Shown here piece by piece: positions 8,426-15,839 of a stretch of 33,042 nt of DNA; position 1 is the stretch's first letter, and each line of letters starts with the position of its first letter. The notes beneath the pieces are model-generated. The model was not told the origin of the DNA. It made no database searches and saw only the letters and a program-made list of their open reading frames with translations. This DNA is from Prochlorothrix hollandica PCC 9006 = CALU 1027. Its GTDB lineage: Bacteria > Cyanobacteriota > Cyanobacteriia > Prochlorotrichales > Prochlorotrichaceae. Position numbers and translations under genes: made by a program. The DNA is taken from NCBI RefSeq assembly GCF_000332315.1, contig NZ_KB235941.1:1062964-1096005 (forward strand), given 5' to 3'.

Positions 8426-9031
8426 ATGAAAATCCTGAGTTCAGACCGATCCTATACCTTTAGTCAGATTTTTGACCTGACGGAGGAGGTGGATGATATT
8501 GTGGCGGATTTTGGCTATGGCTTCGATCGCCAAAAACTTAACCTACCCCCCTATCCCGGATCCCTAGACAGACTCCAGGAACTCCAGGATCGCATTGAAT
8601 AAATTCTGCCCTTTGTCAACTTAACCACAGAAATGGCCCGCCGTGAAATTTTGATCTCACGGGTTTTAACAGAGGTGGTTCACTACACCAAAGCTCAACT
8701 GCGCATTGAATATCCCCTCAAGGTTTCTCAACATTTACAGGGGTATCTCGGTTATTTATTGACCAAACAGCAGCAGATCATCGTCACTGAAGCCAAAAAG
8801 GAAGATATCACCAATGGCATTAAACAATTAGGGGTTGAACTGATTGCCCTAGATCAATGGCTGGAATCGTCTCAACCGGTTTTAATGGGCGCTATCACGA
8901 CGGGAACTCTCTGGCAGTTTGTTCAGTTAGACCGCCACCACCACCAAATCCACCAAGGCTTAGAAAGCTACCGTGTCCCAGAGGATCTTAATGTTTTGCT
9001 GCCAATTTTAGTGCAGTCTCTCCTGGCTTAA
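8426..9031 (+). pseudogene. Cyanobacterial EAK-motif (PD-(D/E)XK-like) protein broken by a nonsense codon
   Basis: A 58-residue frame (8426-8602, MKILSSDRSYTFSQIFDLTEE, ending LQELQDRIE) is followed in the same frame, without a gap, by ILPFVNLTTEMARRE and the rest of a protein to 9031. The TAA at 8600-8602 stands where a glutamate (GAA) would make RIEEILPF, the continuation I recall from intact members of this cyanobacterial family, so one G-to-T change explains it. The C-terminal half has VTEAKKEDITNGIKQL followed by ELIALDQW, resembling a PD-(D/E)XK nuclease core. The upstream aspartate usually seen before YLL appears as glycine here (GYLGYLL). The family function is unknown to me. It sits between cas3' and cas6, 70 bp after cas3', where it does not belong to the standard I-D set. 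Confidence 0.7.
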
Positions 9032-9075
9032 GCCCCGGTTTGTTGTCTTTATCCAGATGTCGGTTGGTTTAAGGT

Positions 9076-9133
9076 GCAAAACCCAATGGCCACAATGGTT
9101 ATGTTAGGTTTCGTAAGGCTCTACCCAACCTAC
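9076..9133. repeat. Partial copy of the GTAGGTTGGG dispersed repeat
   Basis: The segment starts CAAAACCCAATGGCC, continues TTAGGTTTCG and ends TCTACCCAACCTAC. It is the same pattern as the fragment that ends the copy near 19889 and a degenerate stretch after 14958. It lacks the left terminus and appears to be a decayed copy of the repeat family that recurs four more times in this window. Confidence 0.65.
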
Positions 9134-9180
9134 GGAAAAGGACTGAAGTCCTTACTACGAACGAAGACCGATCGTCGATC

Positions 9181-9297
9181 GTAGGTTGGGTAGAGGAACG
9201 AAACCCAACAAGAGACCTTACAAAACTGGCTGTTGGGTTTCGCCCTGGGATGTTGTGACAACGAACCCAAAATGGTTCCAAGCTCAACCCAACCTAC
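9181..9297. repeat. Dispersed MITE-like repeat, GTAGGTTGGG family
   Basis: A 117-bp segment begins GTAGGTTGGGTAGAGGAAC and ends AAGCTCAACCCAACCTAC, so its ends are inverted repeats. Internally it has CGAAACCCAACA and its inverse TGTTGGGTTTCG. It has filled the space just upstream of cas6 and gives that gene a spurious 5' extension in open frame. The promoter context of cas6 must therefore be within or downstream of this repeat, or cas6 is transcribed through it. Confidence 0.85.
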
Positions 9298-9358
9298 GGG
9301 AACTCCAGGTTTTTTGCCCAATTTGCTGCCCGATTTGTTGTTTTTACCCGGTTCTACC

Positions 9359-10249
9359 ATGCCCCATAGTTTGGTGTTTAACTTCCTGCCCCAGTCCCCT
9401 ATTCCCCCCGGCTTTACGGCGGGGAAAGCCCTCCATGGGTTGTTTTTGAATTTGGTCAGTTCTGTGGATCCTGATCTGGGCACGAAGCTCCATGGCAATG
9501 AAGCCCAAAAAGCCTTTAGCCTCAGTCCCTTGCAGCTAGAGCGGGGGAGTGGGCTACGATCGCGCCCCATTCCCAAGAAACCCACCAAACCTCACTACAC
9601 CCTGACCTACAGCCACCAGAACCCCATTGAGGCGGGCCAGGGCTGTTGGTGGCGGGTAACCTTGCTGGACGATCGCCTGTTTGGCCACCTCAGCCCCCTC
9701 TGGCTGAACCTGAACCCCCGGCAACCCTGGCATCTGGGTCCGTCGGATCTGCACATTATTAGTGTGCTGGGCAGTGCCCACAGTGACCACCCCTGGGCCG
9801 ATTTCGCCAGTTATGGGGAGTTGTACGATCGCGCCTCGGACAGTGCCCGCAGTCTGACCCTCCAGTTCTGTACCCCCATGGCGTTCCGTCAGGGGCGTTT
9901 CGATTCGGCTCTCCCGACTCCGGAGGCGGTGTTTGGCAGTTTGCTGCGGCGCTGGAATCACTACAGCGATCGACCCTTGGATGCAGCGATCGTGGCGGCG
10001 GTGCAACCCAGTGCTTTTGAGGTGCGGACGGTGGTGGTGACGGATCCCCGTAGTCAGTTCCAGGAGATGGGGGCGCGGGTCAATTCCTGCAATCAGTTTG
10101 TGGGCTGTGTCGGTCAGGTGCGCTATCAGGTGCTGGGTCCCCAGGATCCGGAGGTGGTGAAGCAGTTGAATACCCTGGCAGATTTCGCCATGTTTGGGGG
10201 GGTGGGCCGAAAAACCACGATGGGCATGGGTATTGTTCGGCGTTTGTAG
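9359..10249 (+). CDS. cas6: CRISPR RNA endoribonuclease Cas6 (type I-D)
   Basis: The 296-residue protein cuts the long array transcript within each repeat to give crRNAs with an 8-nt 5' handle. It begins MPHSLVFNFLPQSPIPPGFT, and its C-terminus has the glycine-rich RNA-binding loop GGVGRKTTMGMG (280-291) typical of Cas6. Histidines near the N-terminus (H26 in KALHG, H45 in TKLHG) are candidates for the catalytic base. The open frame extends upstream to 9233, but that part lies in a dispersed repeat, so the ATG at 9359 is the better start. The gene lies next to the array, whose repeat has a small hairpin directly before ATTGAAAC, the expected cut site. It is separated from cas3' by a pseudogene and repeats, so it may have its own promoter. 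Confidence 0.88.
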   Translation: MPHSLVFNFLPQSPIPPGFTAGKALHGLFLNLVSSVDPDLGTKLHGNEAQKAFSLSPLQLERGSGLRSRPIPKKPTKPHYTLTYSHQNPIEAGQGCWWRVTLLDDRLFGHLSPLWLNLNPRQPWHLGPSDLHIISVLGSAHSDHPWADFASYGELYDRASDSARSLTLQFCTPMAFRQGRFDSALPTPEAVFGSLLRRWNHYSDRPLDAAIVAAVQPSAFEVRTVVVTDPRSQFQEMGARVNSCNQFVGCVGQVRYQVLGPQDPEVVKQLNTLADFAMFGGVGRKTTMGMGIVRRL

Positions 10250-10568
10250 TGTTCTGACCTAAATAACTTAATTCCAAGCAATTTATGATCAATCAAAGCC
10301 CGTTTCGATTTTTCTGGTGTAAGGGGGAGGCGCAGATGGGGGGGTGTTCGATAGGGGCGGGGGGCTGGATCGGGGGTGGGGGCTGGGTTTGGGGGCTAAA
10401 TCGGGGGCTGGAGGTTCGCGCAATGGCTGAAACCCTTGCCATTACTGGGTTTCGGATTTCGAGGTTATGTTCAGGTATTGTTTTAGGAAGGCTATGATGC
10501 TATCATTTCTAACATCCGCGAATTTGAACCTTGAAAACCTTATACAATCAGGCTTCCAGACCCGCGCC
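10250..10568 (+). promoter_or_regulatory. CRISPR leader with a G-rich block
   Basis: The 319 bp between cas6 and the first repeat hold no convincing gene. The orientation of the array (repeats ending GATTGAAAC, degenerate repeat at the far end) makes this the leader, which should hold the array promoter and the integration signals. From 10323 to 10407 the plus strand has eight runs of three or more guanines. The 160 bp next to the array are more balanced; TATACAAT at 10541-10548 could be a -10 box about 20 bp before the first repeat, but I see no well-spaced -35. Confidence 0.65.
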
Positions 10569-12233
10569 GCGAAAACCCACCAAAACCCCTCTTAGGGATT
10601 GAAACGGATGGCTGTAATGCCCGCCCGACAGTCATCCGACAGTGCGAAAACCCACCAAAACCCCTCTTAGGGATTGAAACTTTTGGTTTGGCCTGGGCGC
10701 TGCCGTTCCCAGGGTGCGAAAACCCACCAAAACCCCTCTTAGGGATTGAAACTTAGGCTGGTGACAAATGGAGGGAGTCTTAGCTAAGCGAAAACCCACC
10801 AAAACCCCTCTTAGGGATTGAAACTTAACCCAGTCTCACCATGAGACACACGCGACCCAGCGAAAACCCACCAAAACCCCTCTTAGGGATTGAAACGCCG
10901 CGATCTAGGCGATCCATATCGAAAAATACGCGAAAACCCACCAAAACCCCTCTTAGGGATTGAAACCTCTTAATAAAGTCAGTCAGTAGCGCAGATACCA
11001 GCGAAAACCCACCAAAACCCCTCTTAGGGATTGAAACTTAAAGTCTATAGCCCGCTATCTAAGTAAATACAGCGAAAACCCACCAAAACCCCTCTTAGGG
11101 ATTGAAACATTTTGAGGATTACGAGCTAGGTGCCTATGACGCGGCGAAAACCCACCAAAACCCCTCTTAGGGATTGAAACGTGGCTGTTGCAGGGGTGTT
11201 GTGGGGTGTTGCAGGGCGAAAACCCACTAAAACCCCTCTTAGGGATTGAAACCTTGAAGCTTGATCTCAAGGTACTCCAGAAGGAGCGAAAACCCACCAA
11301 AACCCCTCTTAGGGATTGAAACCTGCATGGTGTGGGCACTTCTCCAGATCCTTGACCCGCGAAAACCCACCAAAACCCCTCTTAGGGATTGAAACGTGGC
11401 TATGGGTGCCTCTGCTTATGGTGGCTATTTGGCGAAAACCCACCAAAACCCCTCTTAGGGATTGAAACAATTTGGATTTTCTCAGTCCTTGGTTTCAATG
11501 ATGCGAAAACCCACCAAAACCCCTCTTAGGGATTGAAACACGACAGAAGTTAGGGATCCAACGGTGCGATCGGGCGAAAACCCACCAAAACCCCTCTTAG
11601 GGATTGAAACTGCTGATGAGAACGCAGTTGCGGGCGTGGATTTGCGAAAACCCACCAAAACCCCTCTTAGGGATTGAAACTCTATGGGGTGGCCGGTTGG
11701 ACAGCTTGGGCTAAGCGAAAACCCACCAAAACCCCTCTTAGGGATTGAAACCAGATTGTTGTTGCGGTTTGCGACGGCGTTTCGGTGCGAAAACCCACCA
11801 AAACCCCTCTTAGGGATTGAAACTTGAGTTTTAGAAGTTGTCTGCTAGCAGTCGGCGAAAACCCACCAAAACCCCTCTTAGGGATTGAAACTGGTCAATC
11901 CTAGCCCCCGGTGGCTTTGAAACCCGCTCAGGCGAAAACCCACCAAAACCCCTCTTAGGGATTGAAACAAAAGATCTGGTCGGTCAATGTGGGCATTTCG
12001 ATGGCGAAAACCCACCAAAACCCCTCTTAGGGATTGAAACTCGGTTGATCCGGCGTGCTTTGCTTTAATTTTAGCGAAAACCCACCAAAACCCCTCTTAG
12101 GGATTGAAACCCGTTGGGTCTGGTCGTATCCTTGAAGCTGATGCGCGAAAACCCACCAAAACCCCTCTTAGGGATTGAAACAGGAGATCCTGTTTCTGGG
12201 GAAGACATTACCCCCACGAAAACCCACCACAAC
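10569..12233 (+). CRISPR. Type I-D CRISPR array, 23 repeats plus a degenerate terminal repeat
   Basis: The 37-bp repeat begins GCGAAAACCCACC and ends CTTAGGGATTGAAAC. I count 23 full copies (first 10569-10605, last 12145-12181) with 22 spacers of 31-40 bp, mostly 33-36. A further 34-bp spacer ends in a broken repeat at 12216-12233 (CGAAAACCCACCACAAC). All full copies are identical by eye except the tenth (11216-11252), where CACC reads CACT. The repeat contains CCCTCTTAGGG, a four-pair stem with a three-base loop, directly followed by ATTGAAAC, the usual eight-base crRNA handle. The degenerate end lies away from cas6, so new spacers would enter at the cas6 side. Position beside cas6 and csc genes assigns it to type I-D. 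Confidence 0.98.
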
Positions 12234-12254
12234 AGAATGCGCCAGAGTTAGGGA

Positions 12255-12710
12255 CTAGCCGAGGCAGTCTTTAACGATCGCCTGCACCACCTTACCATCA
12301 GCCTGACCCTTCAGTTGCGCCATAGCCGGACCCATCACCTTACCCATATCCTTAGGAGAGCTAGCTCCCACCTGGGCAATAATAGCCTCAATAATGGCCC
12401 GCACCTCCGCTTCCGGCAACTGCTGGGGTAGATATTCCTCCAAAATGACCAATTCTTGAGCCTCCTTCTCCGCCAGTTCAGGGCGATCGGCCTTTTGGTA
12501 TTGATCGATCGAATCCCGCCGCTGTTTCGCCAGTTGAGTCAAAATCCCCAGTTCCTCCTCCGGATTGAGACTATCCCGCCCCATAGGCCGAATCTCGGTT
12601 TCCTTCTCCAAAATCAATTTTTTGATACCCCGCACCGTTTCCAGGCGGATCTTATCCTTCGCCTTCATAGCGGTTTTGATATCCTCGCTGATGCGTTCTT
12701 TTAAGCTCAT
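12255..12710 (-). CDS. GatB/YqeY domain protein
   Basis: The 151-residue protein is a stand-alone YqeY-like protein. It begins MSLKERISEDIKTAMKAKDK, followed by RLETVRGIKKLILEKE, and contains EEYLPQQLPEAEVRAIIEA and SPKDMGKVMGPAMAQLKGQADG. The last part resembles the C-terminal domain of the GatB subunit of tRNA amidotransferase, which binds tRNA. The precise role of free YqeY proteins is unclear; a link to tRNA-dependent amidation is proposed from homology only. Length is normal for the family. It is transcribed towards the CRISPR array, ending 22 bp from the degenerate last repeat, and lies downstream of guaA on the same strand, with a 265-bp gap containing a nested inverted repeat. Confidence 0.9.
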   Translation of the reverse strand: MSLKERISEDIKTAMKAKDKIRLETVRGIKKLILEKETEIRPMGRDSLNPEEELGILTQLAKQRRDSIDQYQKADRPELAEKEAQELVILEEYLPQQLPEAEVRAIIEAIIAQVGASSPKDMGKVMGPAMAQLKGQADGKVVQAIVKDCLG

Positions 12711-12780
12711 GATTAACCGTTAGTATTAAATAGGCAGACTACAAGTATAACAAAGTTCCTAGTTACCCGGTTGATGGAGC

Positions 12781-12921
12781 AACCCCAGCCTTGACTGAAG
12801 AAGCTCAATCCATCGAGTTCCACGAACCGCCTGAATTAACCGACTCAGTGAACTGAGTACTACGAACCGACTCAATCAATGAACGGTTTGTGGTCCCTCC
12901 GTGGATTGAGCCGCTGGGGTT
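12781..12921. repeat. Nested inverted repeat between guaA and yqeY
   Basis: Several pairs of complementary arms are stacked around one centre. AACCCCAGC (12781-12789) pairs with GCTGGGGTT (12913-12921), CTCAATCCA (12804-12812) with TGGATTGAG (12902-12910), and CCACGAACCG (12820-12829) with CGGTTTGTGG (12884-12893, one G-T pair). In the middle ACTCAG-TGAA-CTGAGT (12843-12858) is a perfect small hairpin. It fills most of the gap between the guaA stop and the yqeY start. It could be a transcribed structure between the two genes or a palindromic mobile repeat. No run of T residues typical of an intrinsic terminator follows either arm. Confidence 0.75.
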
Positions 12922-12975
12922 GGCGGTTAAACCCCACCAGATTTAACCGCCCAGGAACCCACAGCGACAGTGATC

Positions 12976-14583
12976 CTATTCCCACTCGATCGTGCCGGGG
13001 GGCTTAGACGTAATGTCATAGACAACCCGGTTTACCCCCTCCACCTCATTAACAATGCGATTAGAGATGGTTTCCAGCAGATCGTAGGGTACCCGCGACC
13101 AGTCGGCAGTCATACCATCCTCACTACTGATCAAGCGCAAAACGATCGGATGGGCATAGGTGCGTTGATCCCCCATCACCCCCACACTGCGCACCGGCAA
13201 CAGCACCGCAAACGCCTGCCAAAAATCATGGTACAGACCCCGCTGGTTAATTTCCTGGCGCACAATATAGTCCGCATCCCGCAAAATATTCAGCTTCTCG
13301 GCGGTAACCTCCTCCAAAATGCGAATGGCTAAGCCCGGACCGGGGAAAGGATGGCGATTAACGATTTCTTCCGGCAAACCCACCGATCGGCCCACCTTGC
13401 GCACTTCATCCTTAAACAGCCGCCGTAGGGGTTCCACCAACTTAAAGCACAGATCATCGGGCAACCCCCCCACATTGTGGTGGCTCTTAATCTTGACCGC
13501 CACCCGTTCCCCCGTTTTCGGATCAACATTGGTATCCGCCGACTCAATCACATCAGGGTAAAGGGTACCTTGGGCCAAATAATCAAAAGGTCCGAGGCGC
13601 TTCGACTCTTCCTCAAAAACCCGGATAAACTCACGGCCAATGCGTTTGCGCTTCTCTTCCGGATCCGTCACCCCCGTCATTTGGGCCAGAAAACGATCGC
13701 GAGCGTTGATATATTCCACATTAATATGGAACTGCTCCTTAAACAGCTTCACCAACCGCTCTGGCTCATACTTGCGCATAAAGCCTTGGTCAATGAACAT
13801 ACAAGTTAGCTGATCACCGATGGCTTGATGGAGCAAAAAGGCCAGGGTCGAAGAGTCCACCCCGCCAGACAGGGCCAGCAACACCCGCTTATCCCCCACC
13901 CTGGCCCGCACTTCGCGGATCGCCTCTTCCACAAAAGCTTCCGTGGTCCAGGTCGGCTCACACTCACAGATGTGATAGACAAAGTTGCGAATCATGGCCA
14001 TGCCGCCGATGGAATGCACCACTTCCGGGTGGAACTGTACCCCATAAAAGCCGCGATCGTGGTGGGCCACCGCTGCACAGGGAGTATTGGTGGTGTGGGC
14101 CAGGATCTCGAACCCCTCCGGCAGTTGGGTGACTGAATCTCCATGGCTCATCCACATCGTGGCTTGATCCTCCACGTTGGTCAGCAGATCCGTGGGGTCG
14201 TCAATGGTCAGGGCCGCTTTGCCATATTCAGCACGCTCGGCCCGTTCCACCTGTCCCCCCAACTGTTGCACCATCAGTTGCATCCCATAGCAAACCCCCA
14301 GGACGGGAATGCCCAAATCCCAAATTTCTGGGCTACAGTGGGGAGCGCCGGGATCATAGACAGAGTTCGGTCCCCCTGACAAAATAATGCCCTTGGGGTT
14401 CAGGTTCCGCAGGTGCTCGGCGGAGGTGCGGTAGGGAAGCACTTCGGAATAGACTTGGGTTTCCCGGATCCGGCGAGCAATTAGCTCGGAATATTGGGAG
14501 CCAAAGTCTAAAATAACGATCATTTGGCGGTTGAGATGCTTGAGGTCAACAGCGGAGGCGATTTGTTCGGTGTGAATGACCAC
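12976..14583 (-). CDS. guaA: GMP synthase (glutamine-hydrolysing)
   Basis: The 535-residue enzyme converts XMP to GMP with ATP and glutamine, the last step of guanine nucleotide synthesis. The N-terminal class I amidotransferase domain has the nucleophile C98 in [10 protein letters not shown] and the histidine-glutamate pair in FHPEVVH (H185, E187). The ATP pyrophosphatase domain has the P-loop SGGVDSS (239-245), and the C-terminal dimerisation domain ends in the conserved [11 protein letters not shown]. The start is a GTG at 14583 with AGGG eight bases upstream. The first ATG (residue 21, before IVILDFGSQ) has no clear ribosome binding site, and cyanobacterial GuaA often has a short N-terminal extension. 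The gene is complete and of normal length. Confidence 0.97.
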   Translation of the reverse strand: MVIHTEQIASAVDLKHLNRQMIVILDFGSQYSELIARRIRETQVYSEVLPYRTSAEHLRNLNPKGIILSGGPNSVYDPGAPHCSPEIWDLGIPVLGVCYGMQLMVQQLGGQVERAERAEYGKAALTIDDPTDLLTNVEDQATMWMSHGDSVTQLPEGFEILAHTTNTPCAAVAHHDRGFYGVQFHPEVVHSIGGMAMIRNFVYHICECEPTWTTEAFVEEAIREVRARVGDKRVLLALSGGVDSSTLAFLLHQAIGDQLTCMFIDQGFMRKYEPERLVKLFKEQFHINVEYINARDRFLAQMTGVTDPEEKRKRIGREFIRVFEEESKRLGPFDYLAQGTLYPDVIESADTNVDPKTGERVAVKIKSHHNVGGLPDDLCFKLVEPLRRLFKDEVRKVGRSVGLPEEIVNRHPFPGPGLAIRILEEVTAEKLNILRDADYIVRQEINQRGLYHDFWQAFAVLLPVRSVGVMGDQRTYAHPIVLRLISSEDGMTADWSRVPYDLLETISNRIVNEVEGVNRVVYDITSKPPGTIEWE

Positions 14584-14843
14584 GGCAATAACCCTATGAA
14601 AAAGACGGCGATCGGCAGAGGGGCGGGGGGTTCCCAGATCTGGGGTAATCCAAGGCTGGCTCGGATTTTTTAGTATCCCACAATGATCACAAAAGCGGGG
14701 GGCTGGGGCGGAGCAATACTGGCCTCACCTCGCTGTACTCCTCCAGTGTTCTACAATAATTCTGCCTAACCCGTCGCCATTCTGCCCACACCGTAAACCC
14801 TTGATCTGTGGCCAGTCCCTGCCAAAATTACCCCTAAGTTGCT
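14584..14843. other. Intergenic region upstream of guaA
   Basis: This 260-bp stretch precedes the guaA start on the minus strand and ends at a dispersed repeat. It should contain the guaA promoter. On the minus strand GGGATACTAAAAAATCC near 14670 is the only AT-rich block that could hold a -10 box, but spacing to a -35 is not convincing. No other gene or RNA is evident. Confidence 0.4.
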
Positions 14844-14958
14844 GTAGGTTGGGTAGATGAACGAAACCCAACGAGCAACCTTGGGGTCCCTGTGTTGGGT
14901 TTCGCCCGGTCGGTTGGGGCGGTGTGCCTGACCTGTGGGACAGCTCAACCCAACCTAC
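14844..14958 (-). repeat. 115-bp dispersed repeat, GTAGGTTGGG family (left of tsaC)
   Basis: The segment begins GTAGGTTGGGTAGATGAAC and ends AGCTCAACCCAACCTAC. Its reverse complement matches the copy at 15705-15819 at 111 of 115 positions by my alignment, with substitutions only. The two copies flank tsaC in inverted orientation. After its right end, a degenerate stretch of the same family continues to about 15041 (ACAAAACCCAACAC, then GAGTTTCCC and GCCAACCTCCGG). Confidence 0.9.
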
Positions 14959-15068
14959 AGCGAACATCTTGTGTCAAAAGGCACAAAACCCAACACAACC
15001 ATTGGCGCTGTTGAGTTTCCCAAAGCTCAAGCCAACCTCCGGAACCCTTCCCTAGCCCTCGATCGATT

Positions 15069-15695
15069 ATGCCCAGAGCGCCATTGCCGCCCCTTTTTAA
15101 GACGATCGCCCACCTCAGTGCCATTGCCCAAGCGGGGGCGTTGGTCAGTTTTCCCACCGATACGGTGCCCGCCTTAGGGATACGGCCCGATCGGGCGGCG
15201 GATCTGTTTGCGGCCAAGGGACGGGCCATGACCAAGCCCTTAATCCTCATGGGGGCTAGCCGTGACGATCTGTTGCCCTATGTGGACACTGCCGCCGTCG
15301 CCGAAGCCGTGGTGGCCCAATGGCAGCGGTTGATGGATCGCCATTGGCCGGGGGCGGTGACCTTTGTTTTGCCAGTGGGGACCGCAGGACAACCCTGGGC
15401 CATGGCCCTCAATCCCACCAACCCCACCACCTTGGGGCTACGGGTGCCCGATCATCCCCAGGCCCAGGCCATTTTGCGGGCAACGGGTCCTTTGGCGACC
15501 ACGAGCGCCAACCGATCGGGGGAACCGGCCTTGACGGATCTGCGGGCCATTGCCGTTGCTTTCCCCCAGGTGGCGGTGCTGGATCCGGAGGGGGCGATCG
15601 CCGGATCAGGACAACCCTCAACGGTGGTGTCCTGGCAGGGAGAAGGCTGGCAGGTGCTGCGCCAGGGTACTGTGCAGGAGATTGGAGTGGACTAA
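15069..15695 (+). CDS. tsaC: Threonylcarbamoyl-AMP synthase (Sua5/YciO/YrdC family)
   Basis: The 208-residue protein is the YrdC-type enzyme that makes L-threonylcarbamoyladenylate from threonine, bicarbonate and ATP, the first step of t6A tRNA modification in the cytoplasm. The family signatures are ALVSFPTDTVPALG near the N-terminus, the KGR-x-MTKPLILMG segment, LGLRVPDHPQA, TTSANRSGEPAL and QPSTVVSW. Length equals that of short TsaC-type proteins; there is no Sua5 C-terminal domain. YciO paralogues look similar, so the exact paralogue is less certain than the family. The gene lies alone between two inverted copies of a 115-bp repeat and converges on urtC. Confidence 0.9.
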   Translation: MPRAPLPPLFKTIAHLSAIAQAGALVSFPTDTVPALGIRPDRAADLFAAKGRAMTKPLILMGASRDDLLPYVDTAAVAEAVVAQWQRLMDRHWPGAVTFVLPVGTAGQPWAMALNPTNPTTLGLRVPDHPQAQAILRATGPLATTSANRSGEPALTDLRAIAVAFPQVAVLDPEGAIAGSGQPSTVVSWQGEGWQVLRQGTVQEIGVD

Positions 15696-15704
15696 ACCCA
15701 GTCC

Positions 15705-15819
15705 GTAGGTTGGGTTGAGCTGTCCCACAGGTCAGGCACACCGCCCCAAGCGATCGGGCGAAACCCAACACAGGGATCCCAAGGTTGCTCGTTGGGTTTC
15801 GTTCCTCTACCCAACCTAC
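15705..15819 (+). repeat. 115-bp dispersed repeat, inverted copy (right of tsaC)
   Basis: The segment begins GTAGGTTGGGTTGAGCTG nine bases after the tsaC stop and ends CTCTACCCAACCTAC, 20 bp before the urtC stop. It is the reverse complement of the copy at 14844-14958 apart from four substitutions, two of which create CGATCG in this copy. Internal inverted motifs GCGAAACCCAACAC and CGTTGGGTTTCG could fold in RNA, so it may also act as a bidirectional terminator between the converging genes. Confidence 0.9.
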
Positions 15820-15839
15820 AAACCCCAACGGATTTAAGC

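Noticed and set aside
9233-9358. Upstream part of the cas6 frame
   Set aside because: The stretch lies largely in the dispersed repeat and its codons do not resemble Cas6; the ATG at 9359 begins the conserved N-terminus.
10285-10497. Open frame of 70 codons in the CRISPR leader
   Set aside because: Its product is a run of glycine and tryptophan produced by the G-rich tract, with no family-like segment.
11055-11339. Minus-strand open frame across the CRISPR array
   Set aside because: It translates the repeats (recurring VSIPKRGF-like text) and has no coding support.
11253-12144. CTTGAAGCT shared by spacers 10 and 22
   Set aside because: Nine bases in two spacers can occur by chance, and the flanking bases differ.
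12711-12975. A tRNA gene near guaA
   Set aside because: The inverted repeats there do not form a cloverleaf and lack the TTCGA-type T loop.
13825-14136. Plus-strand frames inside guaA, such as this 103-codon one
   Set aside because: They are antisense shadows of a well-conserved gene.
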